A stretch of 64,000 nucleotides of DNA from JAVKFY01 sp040223615 (GCA_040223615.1 JAVKFY010000021.1:45042-109041); one strand, 5' to 3'. Positions 1 to 8,360 are shown, counted from the stretch's first letter. Notes: generated by a model not told the origin, from the letters alone. Program-made: numbers and translations.

Positions 1-154
1 CGGAGATCGTGTTGGCGAAGCTGGCCCGCGCGCCGGTACGCACCTTCTCCACGCCGAGCAGCAGCAGCACCGACATGGCGATCGCCAGCACTGTGAGCGA
101 GGCCGCGACCCAGCGGTTCAGCAGCGAGCGGATGGCCAGCCGCAGCACGATCAT
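1..154 (-). CDS. MacB/FtsX-type ABC transporter permease, N-terminal fragment (cut by window edge)
   Basis: Only the first 51 codons are inside the window. They read as a short cytoplasmic start (MIVLRLAIRSLLNRW) followed by a hydrophobic stretch, VAASLTVLAIAMSVLLLLG, then the start of a periplasmic region. This is the usual N-terminus of MacB/LolC-type permeases, which pair with LolD-like ATPases. The ATG overlaps the TGA of the upstream ATPase gene by four bases (ATGA), so the two are translationally coupled and should form one transporter. The substrate is not readable from the fragment. The Zur box and the zinc-protein gene at the head of the operon suggest zinc or zinc-ligand transport. 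Confidence 0.8.
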   Translation of the reverse strand, partial: MIVLRLAIRSLLNRWVAASLTVLAIAMSVLLLLGVEKVRTGARASFANTIS

Positions 155-825
155 CGGACGACCTCGTCGAGTCGGGCGACGCGGTCGAAGCGCTCGCCGA
201 GGCCGGGGTCGTGGCTGACCATCAACAAGGTCGCCTCGGCCCGCTCGACTTCCTCGAACAGCAGCCGCAGGAAGTCGTCGCGCCGGTCGCTGTCCAGCGC
301 CGAGGTTGGCTCGTCCGCCACCACCAGCTCCGGCCCGCCGATCAGGGCGCGCGCCGCCGCCGCACGCTGCTGCTGGCCGACGCTCAAGGTCGCCGCCGGC
401 TGGCGCAGCAGCTCGCCCTCCAGCCCCAGCCGGTCGAGCAGGCGCGCCGCCTCGTCCGCCGCGTCGCCGGCTCGCGCCCGTCGCTTCGGCGCGAAGCCCA
501 GCGGCAGCAGCACATTGTCGAGCAACGATAGGTAGGGCAGCAAGTTGAACATCTGGAAGATCACGCCGATGCGTTCGGCCCGGAACCGGTCGCGCGCCGC
601 GCCGCTCAAGCCGTTGAGCCCCTCGCCCATCACCTCCACGGTGCCGGCATCGGCCCGCGCGGTGCCGCAGATCAGGCTCAGCAGCGTCGACTTGCCGCCG
701 CCCGACGGTCCGACCAGCAGTAGCCGCTCACCGCGCGCCACCTCGAACGCGGGAATCCGCAGCGCGAATCCGGTGGCACCCGGCCAGGCGAAGCGAACGT
801 CGGTCAGGCGAATGGCGTCGGCCAT
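151..825 (-). CDS. ABC transporter ATP-binding protein, LolD/MacB type, in a zinc-responsive operon
   Basis: At 224 residues this is the normal size for LolD-type ATPases. Visible motifs are Walker A GPSGGGKST (39-47), the Q-loop in VIFQMFNLLP (about 88-97), the signature LSVGQQQR (147-154), Walker B ELVVADEP (166-173) and the H-loop His in VSHD (about 205). The signature is LSVGQ rather than LSGGQ. The gene starts 17 bases after the zrgA-like gene and overlaps the permease that follows. LolD-like ATPases usually serve lipoprotein release or MacB-type export. In Vibrio a DUF2796 protein is encoded with such an ATPase in the Zur-regulated zinc importer ZrgABCDE, and that is the better model here. 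Confidence 0.85.
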   Translation of the reverse strand: MADAIRLTDVRFAWPGATGFALRIPAFEVARGERLLLVGPSGGGKSTLLSLICGTARADAGTVEVMGEGLNGLSGAARDRFRAERIGVIFQMFNLLPYLSLLDNVLLPLGFAPKRRARAGDAADEAARLLDRLGLEGELLRQPAATLSVGQQQRAAAARALIGGPELVVADEPTSALDSDRRDDFLRLLFEEVERAEATLLMVSHDPGLGERFDRVARLDEVVR

Positions 826-842
826 CGGGTGTGCAGCTGTCC

Positions 843-1448
843 TCAGTTCATGCCTTCGAGGTCCAGGCGGGGCGACTCGCGCGTGACCTCGGCGCCATTC
901 TGCCCCTTATCGGTGATGATCTGCACCTCCAGTTCCTCCGCGGCGGGGAATTGTGCGAAATAGGCGAAGTCGAGGCCTTCGAGCGCGCCGATGTTGCCGC
1001 AGGTCAGACGATACTCGGCGTGGAACTCGGCGTGGCCCTCCTCGTCATGCTCCTTCTCGTCGTGCTTGGCGTGATCCTCGTCGCCGTCCTTGTGGTCGTC
1101 GTCATGTTCCTCGCCATGGTCGAGTTCGTATTCGACCTCGGCCGCCGCCACCTTGCAGCCCGCGGCGGCGGGCGGAACGAACAGCGTCAGCGGCTTCTCC
1201 AGCTTGGCGATGGCCTCGGCAAGGGCAGCCTTGTCCGCGTCGCTCTCCGCCGCGTGCTCGAAGCCGACGATGTCGGCGCCCGGTACTTCCAGGACCATTT
1301 CGACGGTGTTGCCCTCGATGGCGATATCGAGGCTGCCGTGGCCGTGTTCGTGGGCGTCGGCATGGCGCTTGTCGGCTGCCTGCGCGCTGGCGGTATACAG
1401 GCATGCCGCGCATAGATAGGGGGCAATGGCGAGGCGGCGGATTGGCAC
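843..1448 (-). CDS. zrgA: ZrgA-like (DUF2796) periplasmic zinc-binding protein
   Basis: The 201-residue protein has a signal peptide (about 1-24, ending ASAQA) and then a His-containing mature start (HADAHEHGHG). A low-complexity His/Asp/Glu loop at about 111-143 (motifs such as HGEEHDDDH and HDEKEHDEEGH) is typical of zinc-capturing periplasmic proteins. It fits the DUF2796/ZrgA family, which in Vibrio delivers zinc to an ABC importer. Two cysteines (about 98 and 150) may form a disulfide. Translation most likely starts at GTG 1448, with GGAG about eight bases upstream. A Zur-type palindrome lies 20 bases upstream of the start, so expression should rise under zinc limitation. Symbol assigned by family resemblance and context. 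Confidence 0.8.
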   Translation of the reverse strand: MPIRRLAIAPYLCAACLYTASAQAADKRHADAHEHGHGSLDIAIEGNTVEMVLEVPGADIVGFEHAAESDADKAALAEAIAKLEKPLTLFVPPAAAGCKVAAAEVEYELDHGEEHDDDHKDGDEDHAKHDEKEHDEEGHAEFHAEYRLTCGNIGALEGLDFAYFAQFPAAEELEVQIITDKGQNGAEVTRESPRLDLEGMN

Positions 1449-1828
1449 GATGCGGTCTCCATTCTTGATGTTATATCATAACACCTAGCGCACACGCCGA
1501 TGCCGGGCAAGCGTTCTGGCCGCAGCTCAGGAAGTCGACGGTGACGAACAGCATGTCGACGCTCTCGCCATTGCTCGACAACGGCATGATCAGCGTCGCG
1601 ACCGTCTCGTCGTCGGCGAACGCGCTGGCATCAGGCGCTTGCCGCACTGGCTCGCCGGCAGGCCAGGCTGGCCCGGTTCACCAGGTGTCGAAGTTCGTCC
1701 GGTTCGACCATTTCGAACTCTGTACGCAACCAACACTTATGCGCTCATAGGACGCATCACAGGCCGTTTCGCACCGCCCCGCGAGGCTCTATGCTGCCGA
1801 CGCCTGCAAGCCCCGGAGGATGGACAGA
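1449..1828. other. Intergenic region with a possible degraded PAS-domain gene on the minus strand
   Basis: Besides the Zur box, this 380-base gap holds coding-like sequence read leftward. One frame ending at the TAA at 1473-1471 reads FADDETVATLIMPLSS, then NGESVDMLFVTVDF. This resembles the end of the short PAS-domain proteins common in alphaproteobacteria (a 'LPLS.DG..VDMLL' ending). An upstream stretch in another frame reads FEMVEPDELRHLVNRA and is interrupted by stops. No intact start or full domain is present. It looks like a pseudogene remnant whose 3' end has been reused as the zrgA promoter region. The assignment is tentative. Confidence 0.3.
1469..1483 (-). promoter_or_regulatory. 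Predicted Zur operator upstream of the zrgA-like operon
   Basis: The sequence TGTTATATCATAACA is an inverted repeat with perfect six-base arms (TGTTAT/ATAACA) around a three-base centre. It agrees with the proteobacterial Zur consensus GTTATANTATAAC apart from the central bases. It lies 20 bases upstream of the GTG start, where bound repressor would block RNA polymerase. It stands out as AT-rich in a GC-rich surrounding. The adjoining His-rich zinc protein makes a zinc role far more likely than Fur or another relative. Confidence 0.8.
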
Positions 1829-3010
1829 ATGAAGATCATCGACCAGATCGCCGCCATGCACGACGAGATGACCGCCTGGCGCCGCGACATTCACGCCCAT
1901 CCCGAGCTCGGCTTCGAGGAGAACCGCACCGCCGACATCGTCGCCGAGAAGCTCACCGCGTGGGGCCTCGACGTGCATCGCGGCCTCGGCAAGACCGGCG
2001 TCGTCGGCACCCTGCGGGTCGGCAATTCCGGGCGCACCATCGGCCTGCGCGCCGACATGGACGCACTGCCGATCCACGAGGAGAACGGCTTCGACCACCG
2101 CTCGCGCCACGACGGCAAGATGCACGCCTGCGGCCACGACGGCCACACCACGATGTTGCTCGGCGCCGCCAAGTACCTGGCCGAGACAAAGGAATTCGAC
2201 GGCGCGGTGCACTTCGTGTTCCAGCCCGCCGAGGAGGGCATCGGCGGCGCCAAGGCGATGGTCGCCGACGGCCTGTTCGAGAAATTCCCGATGGAGGCGA
2301 TCTTCGGCATGCACAACGGCCCGGCCCGCAAGGTCGGCGCCTTCGGCATCCGGCCCGGACCGATGATGGCCGGCGGCGGCTTCTTCGACATCAACATCAC
2401 CGGCGTCGGCGCCCACGGCGCCCGGCCGGAGTCGGGCGTCGACCCGATCATCGTCGCCGCCGAGATCGCCACCGCGTTGCAGACCATCATCTCGCGCAAC
2501 GCCAAGCCGACCGAGACCATCGTCATCTCGGTGACCCGCATCCACGCCGGCGACGCCTACAACGTGATCCCGCAGACCGCGACCCTGGGCGGCACCATCC
2601 GGGTGTTCAGCAACGAGACCATGGAACTGGTCGAGACCCGCATGCGCGCGCTGGCCACCGGCATCGCGCAGGCCTACGGCGCCAAGGCCGACGTCGACGT
2701 GCGCATCGTCTTCCTGCCGACCGTGAACACGCCCGCCGAGGCCCAGTTCTGCGCCGACGTCGCCGCGTCCATCGTCGGCGACGACATGGTCGACCGCAAT
2801 GCCGGCCTGGTGATGGCCTCGGAAGACTTCTCCTACATGCTCGACGCCTGCCCCGGCGCCTACATCAACATCGGCAACGGCGACGCCGAGCACGCCTGCC
2901 AGGTGCACAACCCGGCTTACGACTTCAACGACCGCATCCTGCCGCTGGGTGCGACCTATTGGGCCAGGCTGGTTGAAACCCGCCTCGCCAGGGCCGAACT
3001 GACGGACTGA
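1829..3010 (+). CDS. M20 family amidohydrolase (hippurate/N-acyl-amino acid hydrolase type)
   Basis: A 393-residue cytoplasmic metallo-amidohydrolase of the M20D group, which cleaves N-acyl amino acids or related amides. Metal-site motifs are MHACGHDGH (Cys101, His103), QPAEEG (Glu135/Glu136), GMHNGP (His162) and, near the C-terminus, a conserved ASEDFSYM. The dimerisation domain follows at about 185-295. An ATG at 1820 is in frame, but GGAGG at 1815-1819 abuts it. The same GGAGG is nine bases from the ATG at 1829, so the second start is preferred. The aldehyde dehydrogenase starts 29 bases downstream on the same strand, and the two are probably co-transcribed. The exact substrate cannot be read. 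Confidence 0.85.
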   Translation: MKIIDQIAAMHDEMTAWRRDIHAHPELGFEENRTADIVAEKLTAWGLDVHRGLGKTGVVGTLRVGNSGRTIGLRADMDALPIHEENGFDHRSRHDGKMHACGHDGHTTMLLGAAKYLAETKEFDGAVHFVFQPAEEGIGGAKAMVADGLFEKFPMEAIFGMHNGPARKVGAFGIRPGPMMAGGGFFDINITGVGAHGARPESGVDPIIVAAEIATALQTIISRNAKPTETIVISVTRIHAGDAYNVIPQTATLGGTIRVFSNETMELVETRMRALATGIAQAYGAKADVDVRIVFLPTVNTPAEAQFCADVAASIVGDDMVDRNAGLVMASEDFSYMLDACPGAYINIGNGDAEHACQVHNPAYDFNDRILPLGATYWARLVETRLARAELTD

Positions 3011-3039
3011 GCATCCGACAGCAAACACACGAGGGACGA

Positions 3040-4479
3040 ATGAGCAGTTATCCCGAAGTACAGCTTCACATCGACGGTGAATGGGGCCCGGGCGCGTCCG
3101 GCAAGTCGGAGGACGTGCTGAACCCGGCTACCGGTCAGCCGGTCGGCCAGTGCCCGCATGCCGACCAGGCCGACCTCGACCGTGCGCTCGCCGCAGCCGA
3201 CAGGGGCTTCAAGGAATGGCGCCAGGTCAGCGCGCATAAGCGCTATCAGGTGATGCGCAAGGCCGCCAACCTGATCCGCGAGCGCGCCGACGATATCGCC
3301 AGGATCATGAGCCTGGAGCAGGGCAAGCCGCTGTTCGAGGCCAAGGGCGAGACCATGCTGGCCGGCGAACTGATCGAGTGGTTCGCCGAGGAAGGCAAGC
3401 GCAGCTATGGCCGGGTGATCCCGGCGCGGATGGCGGGTGTCTACCAGATCGTGGTCAAGGAGCCGGTCGGCCCGGTCGCCGCCTTCACGCCGTGGAACTT
3501 CCCGATCAACCAGGCCGTGCGCAAGATGTCGTGTGCCGTCGCCACCGGCTGCTCGATCATCCTGAAGGGGCCGGAAGAGACCCCGGCGAGCTGCATGGAG
3601 CTGGTGCGCTGCTTCGTCGACGCCGGCCTGCCCAAGGGCGTCGTCAACCTGGTGTTCGGCGTGCCCTCGGAGGTCTCCGAGTACCTGATCCCACACCCGG
3701 TGATCCGCAAGGTGACATTCACCGGCTCGGTGGCGGTCGGCAAGCAGCTCGCGGCGCTGGCCGGCGCGCACATGAAGCGCGCCACCATGGAACTCGGCGG
3801 CCACTCGCCGGCGATCGTGTTCGACGATGCCGACGTCGCCGTCGCGGCGAAAATTCTGTGCACCAACAAGTACCGCAACGCCGGCCAGGTCTGCGTCTCG
3901 CCGACCCGCTTCCTGGTGCACGAGAAGGTCTATGACGAGTTCGTCGACCGCTTCGTCGCCCAGGCCTCCGCGCTCAAGGTCGCCGGCGGCCTGGAGGAGG
4001 GCGTGCAGATGGGCCCGCTGGCCAACCACCGCCGGCTCGACGCCATCGAAGGCTTCGTCGCCGACGCGGTGGAGAAGGGCGCCACGCTGCGCACCGGCGG
4101 CCGGCGCATCGGCAACGAGGGCTATTTCTTCGAGCCGACGGTGATGACCGACGTGCCGAAGACGGCGCGGATCATGAACGAGGAGCCGTTCGGCCCGGTT
4201 GCCCCGATCGCGTCCTTCACCGAGTTCGACGAGGTGATGGACGAGGCCAACCGGCTCGACTTCGGCCTTGCCGCCTACGCCTACACCAAGTCGGCCAAGA
4301 CCGCGGAACGCGTCGCTGCCGGCTTCGAGAGCGGCATGGTCTCGATCAACCACCACGGCCTGGCCCTGCCCGAGGTGCCGTTCGGCGGCATCAAGGACTC
4401 AGGCTACGGCTCCGAAGGCGGCACCGAGGCCCTAGAAGCCTACCTGAACACCAAGTTCGTCACGCAGGCGGGGCTGTAG
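3040..4479 (+). CDS. NAD(P)-dependent aldehyde dehydrogenase, succinate-semialdehyde dehydrogenase-like
   Basis: A full-length 479-residue aldehyde dehydrogenase. It shows the cofactor motif FTPWNFPIN, a Gly-rich turn FTGSVAVGK, the general base Glu251 in MELGGHSP and the nucleophile Cys285 in GQVCVSPTR. The closing motif is PFGGIKDSGYGSEGG. Within the superfamily it looks most like the GabD/succinate-semialdehyde group, but this group is broad. A GAGGG ribosome site precedes the ATG. It follows the M20 amidohydrolase, so the pair might release an amine or acyl unit and then oxidise the aldehyde made from it. That coupling is inferred only from adjacency. Confidence 0.85.
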   Translation: MSSYPEVQLHIDGEWGPGASGKSEDVLNPATGQPVGQCPHADQADLDRALAAADRGFKEWRQVSAHKRYQVMRKAANLIRERADDIARIMSLEQGKPLFEAKGETMLAGELIEWFAEEGKRSYGRVIPARMAGVYQIVVKEPVGPVAAFTPWNFPINQAVRKMSCAVATGCSIILKGPEETPASCMELVRCFVDAGLPKGVVNLVFGVPSEVSEYLIPHPVIRKVTFTGSVAVGKQLAALAGAHMKRATMELGGHSPAIVFDDADVAVAAKILCTNKYRNAGQVCVSPTRFLVHEKVYDEFVDRFVAQASALKVAGGLEEGVQMGPLANHRRLDAIEGFVADAVEKGATLRTGGRRIGNEGYFFEPTVMTDVPKTARIMNEEPFGPVAPIASFTEFDEVMDEANRLDFGLAAYAYTKSAKTAERVAAGFESGMVSINHHGLALPEVPFGGIKDSGYGSEGGTEALEAYLNTKFVTQAGL

Positions 4480-4498
4480 CGCCGCCTGGCCGATTGCA

Positions 4499-4530
4499 CC
4501 GGGCGGCCGATTTCCATATCGTCCGCCCGG
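4499..4530 (+). terminator. Possible terminator hairpin after the aldehyde dehydrogenase
   Basis: CCGGGCGG (4499-4506) and CCGCCCGG (4523-4530) form perfect eight-base arms around a 16-base loop, just after the stop codon and just before tRNA-Arg. There is no clear T-run, so it is a weak terminator candidate. Confidence 0.35.
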
Positions 4531-4534
4531 CATC

Positions 4535-4611
4535 GGCCCCGTAGCTCAGTCGGATAGAGCACAGGATTCCTAATCCTGGGGTCGCAGGTTCGAATCCTGC
4601 CGGGGTCGCCA
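4535..4611 (+). tRNA. tRNA-Arg (anticodon CCT)
   Basis: A complete 77-base cloverleaf with encoded CCA. The acceptor arms are GGCCCCG (4535-4541) and CGGGGTC (4601-4607), with one G-T pair. The D arm is GCTC/GAGC and the anticodon stem CAGGA/TCCTG. The loop TTCCTAA gives anticodon CCT at 4569-4571. The T arm GCAGG/CCTGC has loop TTCGAAT. It decodes AGG, a codon that appears rare in this GC-rich genome. Confidence 0.97.
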
Positions 4612-4869
4612 TTGGCTTCAAAGGCAAAAGCGGTCATCTCGGATGCGGGATGGCTATTTGGGACCATGTCGGGATCAGACGAGCAGGCCGAGCATTGCAT
4701 CGGTCCAAAGAGGTGTGGTCGCGCTGTCTAGTGCTCGCACGCTTGGCTGGCTGCGCAAACTCGACCAGTTCCGCCGGCCACGGTCGCGTTGGAGCCAAGA
4801 CCGACGTACTAACATTCAACCCGGAGCACCTATTGGGGGCCGACCACTCCTCGATGTCATATCCATACG
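4612..4869. other. Non-coding stretch between tRNA-Arg and the acyltransferase gene
   Basis: No convincing gene was seen here. Base composition looks less GC-rich than the flanking metabolic genes. No copy of the tRNA 3' end (a possible attachment site) was found within the next few kilobases. Confidence 0.4.
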
Positions 4870-6951
4870 TCACGGTGGACCACTTCGGTAGAGTTGCATC
4901 AGGTGCGCCGGGACGGTCACGACCGAGGCCGGATGGTGGCGCTCGCCGCCGGCGGCGAGCATCTCGCGGATCGTCGCCTCGAAGGCCGGCTGGAGCATCT
5001 GGTTCGCGTGCTTGGTCAGGTGGTGGCCGTCGAAGTACAGCGGCTGGGCGCCGTCATAGGCCGAGCAGACCGGACCTGGACACAGCAGCGGAAAACTGTC
5101 CCAGATTTCCACGCTGGGATACCTAGCCTGCACGGCCTGCAGCGACTGCCGAATCGGCCTGTCTCGCATCCTCAGGAAAGAGCGTTCGACGGTGGGGCCG
5201 CGCCGGCATCTCGCGTTCATGCGATTAAACCAGTCGGCGCACCGGAAGATCGGGGTCCAGAAAACCGGCTTCGGCGCATCAATCAGCACCTCGAGACCCG
5301 CGCGCGTGAGCTTGCCAACCAGATCAATCATCGCCGCCAGGCTCTGCGCACGGTCCGCCAGAGCCTGGTGGCCGAGGACTTGATCCGCCAGCTCGGCGTC
5401 GGTGAAGTGACGCTTTGTCGTGCCAAGCGGGTAGGTGCGGATCGAGGCGAGGAAGACAATGTCGCCAGGCCTGCCTTCGGCGATGATCTTCGCCACGGTT
5501 TCTTGAAAGAACGTGCGGCAGCCATCGGTTTCCCGCAACGGGCGCCACAGGTCGACGATGCCGCACCCCGCCAAGTAGTCGCGGACGAAATGGATGCCGA
5601 GGCTCTTGGCGGCGTCCCGCACCATCGTCGTGTAATGCACCGCATGCGAGTCGCCGAACAGGAAGATGGTGGTGCGGTCGCTCCAGGTTCGTTCCGCTAT
5701 GGGCACCGGCGAATGGCGCGGCTCGTACCGATCCCACGCGGGCGTGGCGACGACGGTCTGCCGGAACAGCCAGTGCCGCTCGACGAACTCGTAGGCCCCC
5801 GCCCACAGCACGCCGGTTACCACGACGCTCAGCGCCACGGCCTTCCAACTCGTCATCTGGCGCAGGTGTCGGTTGCCGCGTATCGGCCGCTCCAAGAAAT
5901 GATAGGAGGCCATGGCCAACATGGTCGCGAGCAGCACGGCCGCGACCATGAGCGGCGCGGAATCGATACCGACCGTCCACCGCATCAGGATGATAACCGG
6001 CCAGTGCCAGAGGTAGAGCGAGTAGGAAATCCACCCGATGTAGCGGACCTGGGGCTGCGTCAGCACGGCGTGCGCCAGGGACAACCCGCTCGGCCGGACC
6101 ACGGTGCCGGCGATCAGCAGCGCGGTGCCCAGCGTCGGCGCCAGGGCCCAGGGCAACGGGAAGGACGTTGGGTCCGAAAACGCCATGCCGGCCGCGATCA
6201 GCACAACACCGGCGCCCGAAAGTGCTGCGGACTTCCGCGCCGATTCCGGAACCAGGCAGCCCCGCGCATGCGCCTGAAACAGGGCGGCACCGATTGCCAA
6301 TTCCCAGAAGCGGCTTGGCAGCAGGTAGAAGGCGTTTTGCGGCGCGAAGCTGGTCTCAAAGCCGCCATAGGCCAGCGACGCCAGTCCGACCACCGGCACG
6401 GCATAGGTCTCGACCGCATGGCGCACCCGGCCGACCTGCCGGTCCGGTCGTATTGCCTTCAGCCAGAAGAAGAACAGCAGCGGAAAGATGACGTAGAACT
6501 GCTCCTCGACCGCGAGCGACCAGGTGTGCACAAACGGGTTGAACTCCACCCGGTCGTTGAAATACCCGTCGGCGCCCTGCAGCAGGTAGAAGTTGCTCAG
6601 CCCGGCGAACGCAGCGAGGCCGGTGGCGTCGTTGCTTGAACTCATCCACGACGGCACCGTGAACAGCCGGGCCAGGAACATCGTGCCTAACAGACAGGCG
6701 ATGAGCGCCGGCAGAATCCGGATCAGGCGCCGCTTGTAAAATTCCAGGATGTAGCCGCCGAAGTCGTCGCGCGGGCGCGCGTGGAGCGACTTGCTGATGA
6801 CGTAGCCAGAGATCACGAAGAACACGTCGACGCCGGTGAACCCGCCTGGGAGCAGCGACGGATTCAAGTGGAAGGCGACGACCGAGACCACCGCCAGCGC
6901 GCGCAGACCGTCGATCGCATCGATGTAGTGCGAATGGGAAACGCTGGGCAT
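4870..6951 (-). CDS. Acyltransferase-3 (OafA/YrhL) with C-terminal SGNH domain
   Basis: A 693-residue inner-membrane protein. It opens with IDGLRALAVVSVVAFHLNP, the acyltransferase-3 signature with its conserved His. GFTGVDVFFVISGYVIS and about ten membrane segments follow, to roughly residue 390. The C-terminal third is a periplasmic SGNH domain with IFLFGDSHAVHY (nucleophile Ser near 435) and a DxxH-type motif in FDGHHLTKHANQM (near 640). This fused architecture, as in OafB-type enzymes, transfers acetyl groups across the membrane to O-antigen or other surface glycans. The gene is divergent from another SGNH protein and downstream of tRNA-Arg. Its DNA looks somewhat less GC-rich than its neighbours, as is common for surface-polysaccharide genes. 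The acceptor glycan is unknown. Confidence 0.88.
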   Translation of the reverse strand: MPSVSHSHYIDAIDGLRALAVVSVVAFHLNPSLLPGGFTGVDVFFVISGYVISKSLHARPRDDFGGYILEFYKRRLIRILPALIACLLGTMFLARLFTVPSWMSSSNDATGLAAFAGLSNFYLLQGADGYFNDRVEFNPFVHTWSLAVEEQFYVIFPLLFFFWLKAIRPDRQVGRVRHAVETYAVPVVGLASLAYGGFETSFAPQNAFYLLPSRFWELAIGAALFQAHARGCLVPESARKSAALSGAGVVLIAAGMAFSDPTSFPLPWALAPTLGTALLIAGTVVRPSGLSLAHAVLTQPQVRYIGWISYSLYLWHWPVIILMRWTVGIDSAPLMVAAVLLATMLAMASYHFLERPIRGNRHLRQMTSWKAVALSVVVTGVLWAGAYEFVERHWLFRQTVVATPAWDRYEPRHSPVPIAERTWSDRTTIFLFGDSHAVHYTTMVRDAAKSLGIHFVRDYLAGCGIVDLWRPLRETDGCRTFFQETVAKIIAEGRPGDIVFLASIRTYPLGTTKRHFTDAELADQVLGHQALADRAQSLAAMIDLVGKLTRAGLEVLIDAPKPVFWTPIFRCADWFNRMNARCRRGPTVERSFLRMRDRPIRQSLQAVQARYPSVEIWDSFPLLCPGPVCSAYDGAQPLYFDGHHLTKHANQMLQPAFEATIREMLAAGGERHHPASVVTVPAHLMQLYRSGPP

Positions 6952-7293
6952 GGTGCTCCGGGCTGTCGGTGAGGTGCGCCGGCCGATGATCCGTCGTGCG
7001 TGAGTAGAATAATCCGGGATTCACTAAATAACCGCCAATTTCAGCCGTGATGGTGGGCACTGGGCCACTCGGCGACAATTTCCAGAAAAGCAGGGTCCGG
7101 AATGCGTCTCTTCCATGCCGTTCGGCACCGCGACGGCGGTTTGGGACTGGTCATTTGTACGAGTTATCGGGGCCTAAAGCGCCGCCGTCAGCGGTTGTAG
7201 GAAGGTCCGTACCGGCTGTTGCAAATACATGGTAAGCAACATGAATTCGCGCTGCTATCCGCTAGGTATGCTACAGACGCGCGTTCCTGGGAG
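6952..7293. other. Divergent promoter region between two surface-modification genes
   Basis: This 342-base gap lies between divergently read acyltransferase and SGNH hydrolase genes and is clearly richer in A and T than its flanks (for example around 7000-7050). It must hold both promoters. No confident -35/-10 pair, hairpin or small gene was recognised. A TTG at 7219 is in frame with the SGNH gene, but the intervening residues look non-coding. Confidence 0.4.
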
Positions 7294-8292
7294 ATGCCGT
7301 TGAACCGTCCCGCGCCGCGCCCCGCGATCCGCCTGATCGGCTGGCTGCTGATTGTCGTTGTGCCCCTGGCGCTGGTGCTCGCGGCGAGCGAACTTGTGCT
7401 GCGTGCGATTGGCCTGGGCGATCCGGTGCTGTACGACGCACACCCCGCCTATGGCTACGCGCCGCACCCGAACCAGCAGCGCGAGCGCCGTCGCGGCGCG
7501 GTCGTCACCATCGACAGCCGGGGCTTGCGCACCCCGGTCGACTGGCGCCAGCCCGCGGCCCACCACATCCTGTTCATCGGCGACAGCGTGACCTACGGCG
7601 GCTCCTACGTCGACGATCGCGAACTGTTCAGCGAGCAGGTCTGCGCCGGCCTCGCCGCGCACCACGACATCGAGGCGAATTGCGGCAACGCCGGGGTCAA
7701 CGCCTATGGCGTGGAGAACATGGCGGCGCGGCTTGCCGCCACCGACTTCGGCGCCGACATGATCGTCGCCGTGGTGCTGCCGGGCGACGCGCTGCGCGGC
7801 CTCAATCGACTGGAGGGACTGCCGTTCCACCAGAGTCCGATGCCGCCGCTGCTCTCGGCCACGACCGAAGCGGCGATCTTCGCATGGCGCTTCGCCAAGA
7901 CGCGGCTACGCCGCTGGACGACGTCGTCGGCGGCGCCGGTCGCGCCGACATCGGCCGAGCAGGTCGAGCGCGCGGCGCGCCGCACCGAGATCATCGACCG
8001 GCGCCTCGACACGCTGATCGAGGTGCTGCGGCTGCACCGGGCGGATGGCACGCGGGTGCTGCTGGTGCTGACGCCCGGGCGGGTCGCGGTATCCGGCGAC
8101 GACCCGCTGACGAACGAGATCCACGATCGGCTGGCGGCCACTGGCCTGCCCTACCTCGACATGCGCCCGCACTTGCGCGGCGCGGACCTGGACCGGCTGT
8201 ACTACGACGCCGTGCATCTGAATCCGCCCGGCCACGCGCTCTACGGCGAGGTGCTGACGGCGCGCATCGCGACCGAGCTGGCGGCACCGTGA
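7294..8292 (+). CDS. Membrane-anchored SGNH/GDSL-family hydrolase
   Basis: A protein of 332 residues with a basic N-terminus and one hydrophobic anchor (IRLIGWLLIVVVPLALVLAA, about 10-30), so the catalytic domain is probably periplasmic. The SGNH block I motif FIGDSVTYGG (Ser near 97) and block V YYDAVHLNPPGH (Asp near 304, His near 307) are both present, so the enzyme should be active. Likely a lipase, esterase or acetyl-esterase acting on envelope glycans; substrate unknown. The start is ATG 7294 or TTG 7300. GGGAG (about 7289-7293) sits better for the TTG, so the first two residues are uncertain. It is divergent from the acyltransferase/SGNH gene, so the pair may add and remove acyl groups. 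Confidence 0.75.
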   Translation: MPLNRPAPRPAIRLIGWLLIVVVPLALVLAASELVLRAIGLGDPVLYDAHPAYGYAPHPNQQRERRRGAVVTIDSRGLRTPVDWRQPAAHHILFIGDSVTYGGSYVDDRELFSEQVCAGLAAHHDIEANCGNAGVNAYGVENMAARLAATDFGADMIVAVVLPGDALRGLNRLEGLPFHQSPMPPLLSATTEAAIFAWRFAKTRLRRWTTSSAAPVAPTSAEQVERAARRTEIIDRRLDTLIEVLRLHRADGTRVLLVLTPGRVAVSGDDPLTNEIHDRLAATGLPYLDMRPHLRGADLDRLYYDAVHLNPPGHALYGEVLTARIATELAAP

Positions 8293-8360
8293 TTTCACCG
8301 GCTGGTCCGGGGCGCTAGAGTCCGGCCGGGACTGACAGAACCAGCAAGGGGGCCGCCACC

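Noticed and set aside
4440..4700. Minus-strand reading frame with DPGRIRTCDPRIRNPVLYPTELRG across tRNA-Arg
   Set aside because: This peptide pattern is the well-known false protein produced by translating a tRNA gene on the wrong strand.
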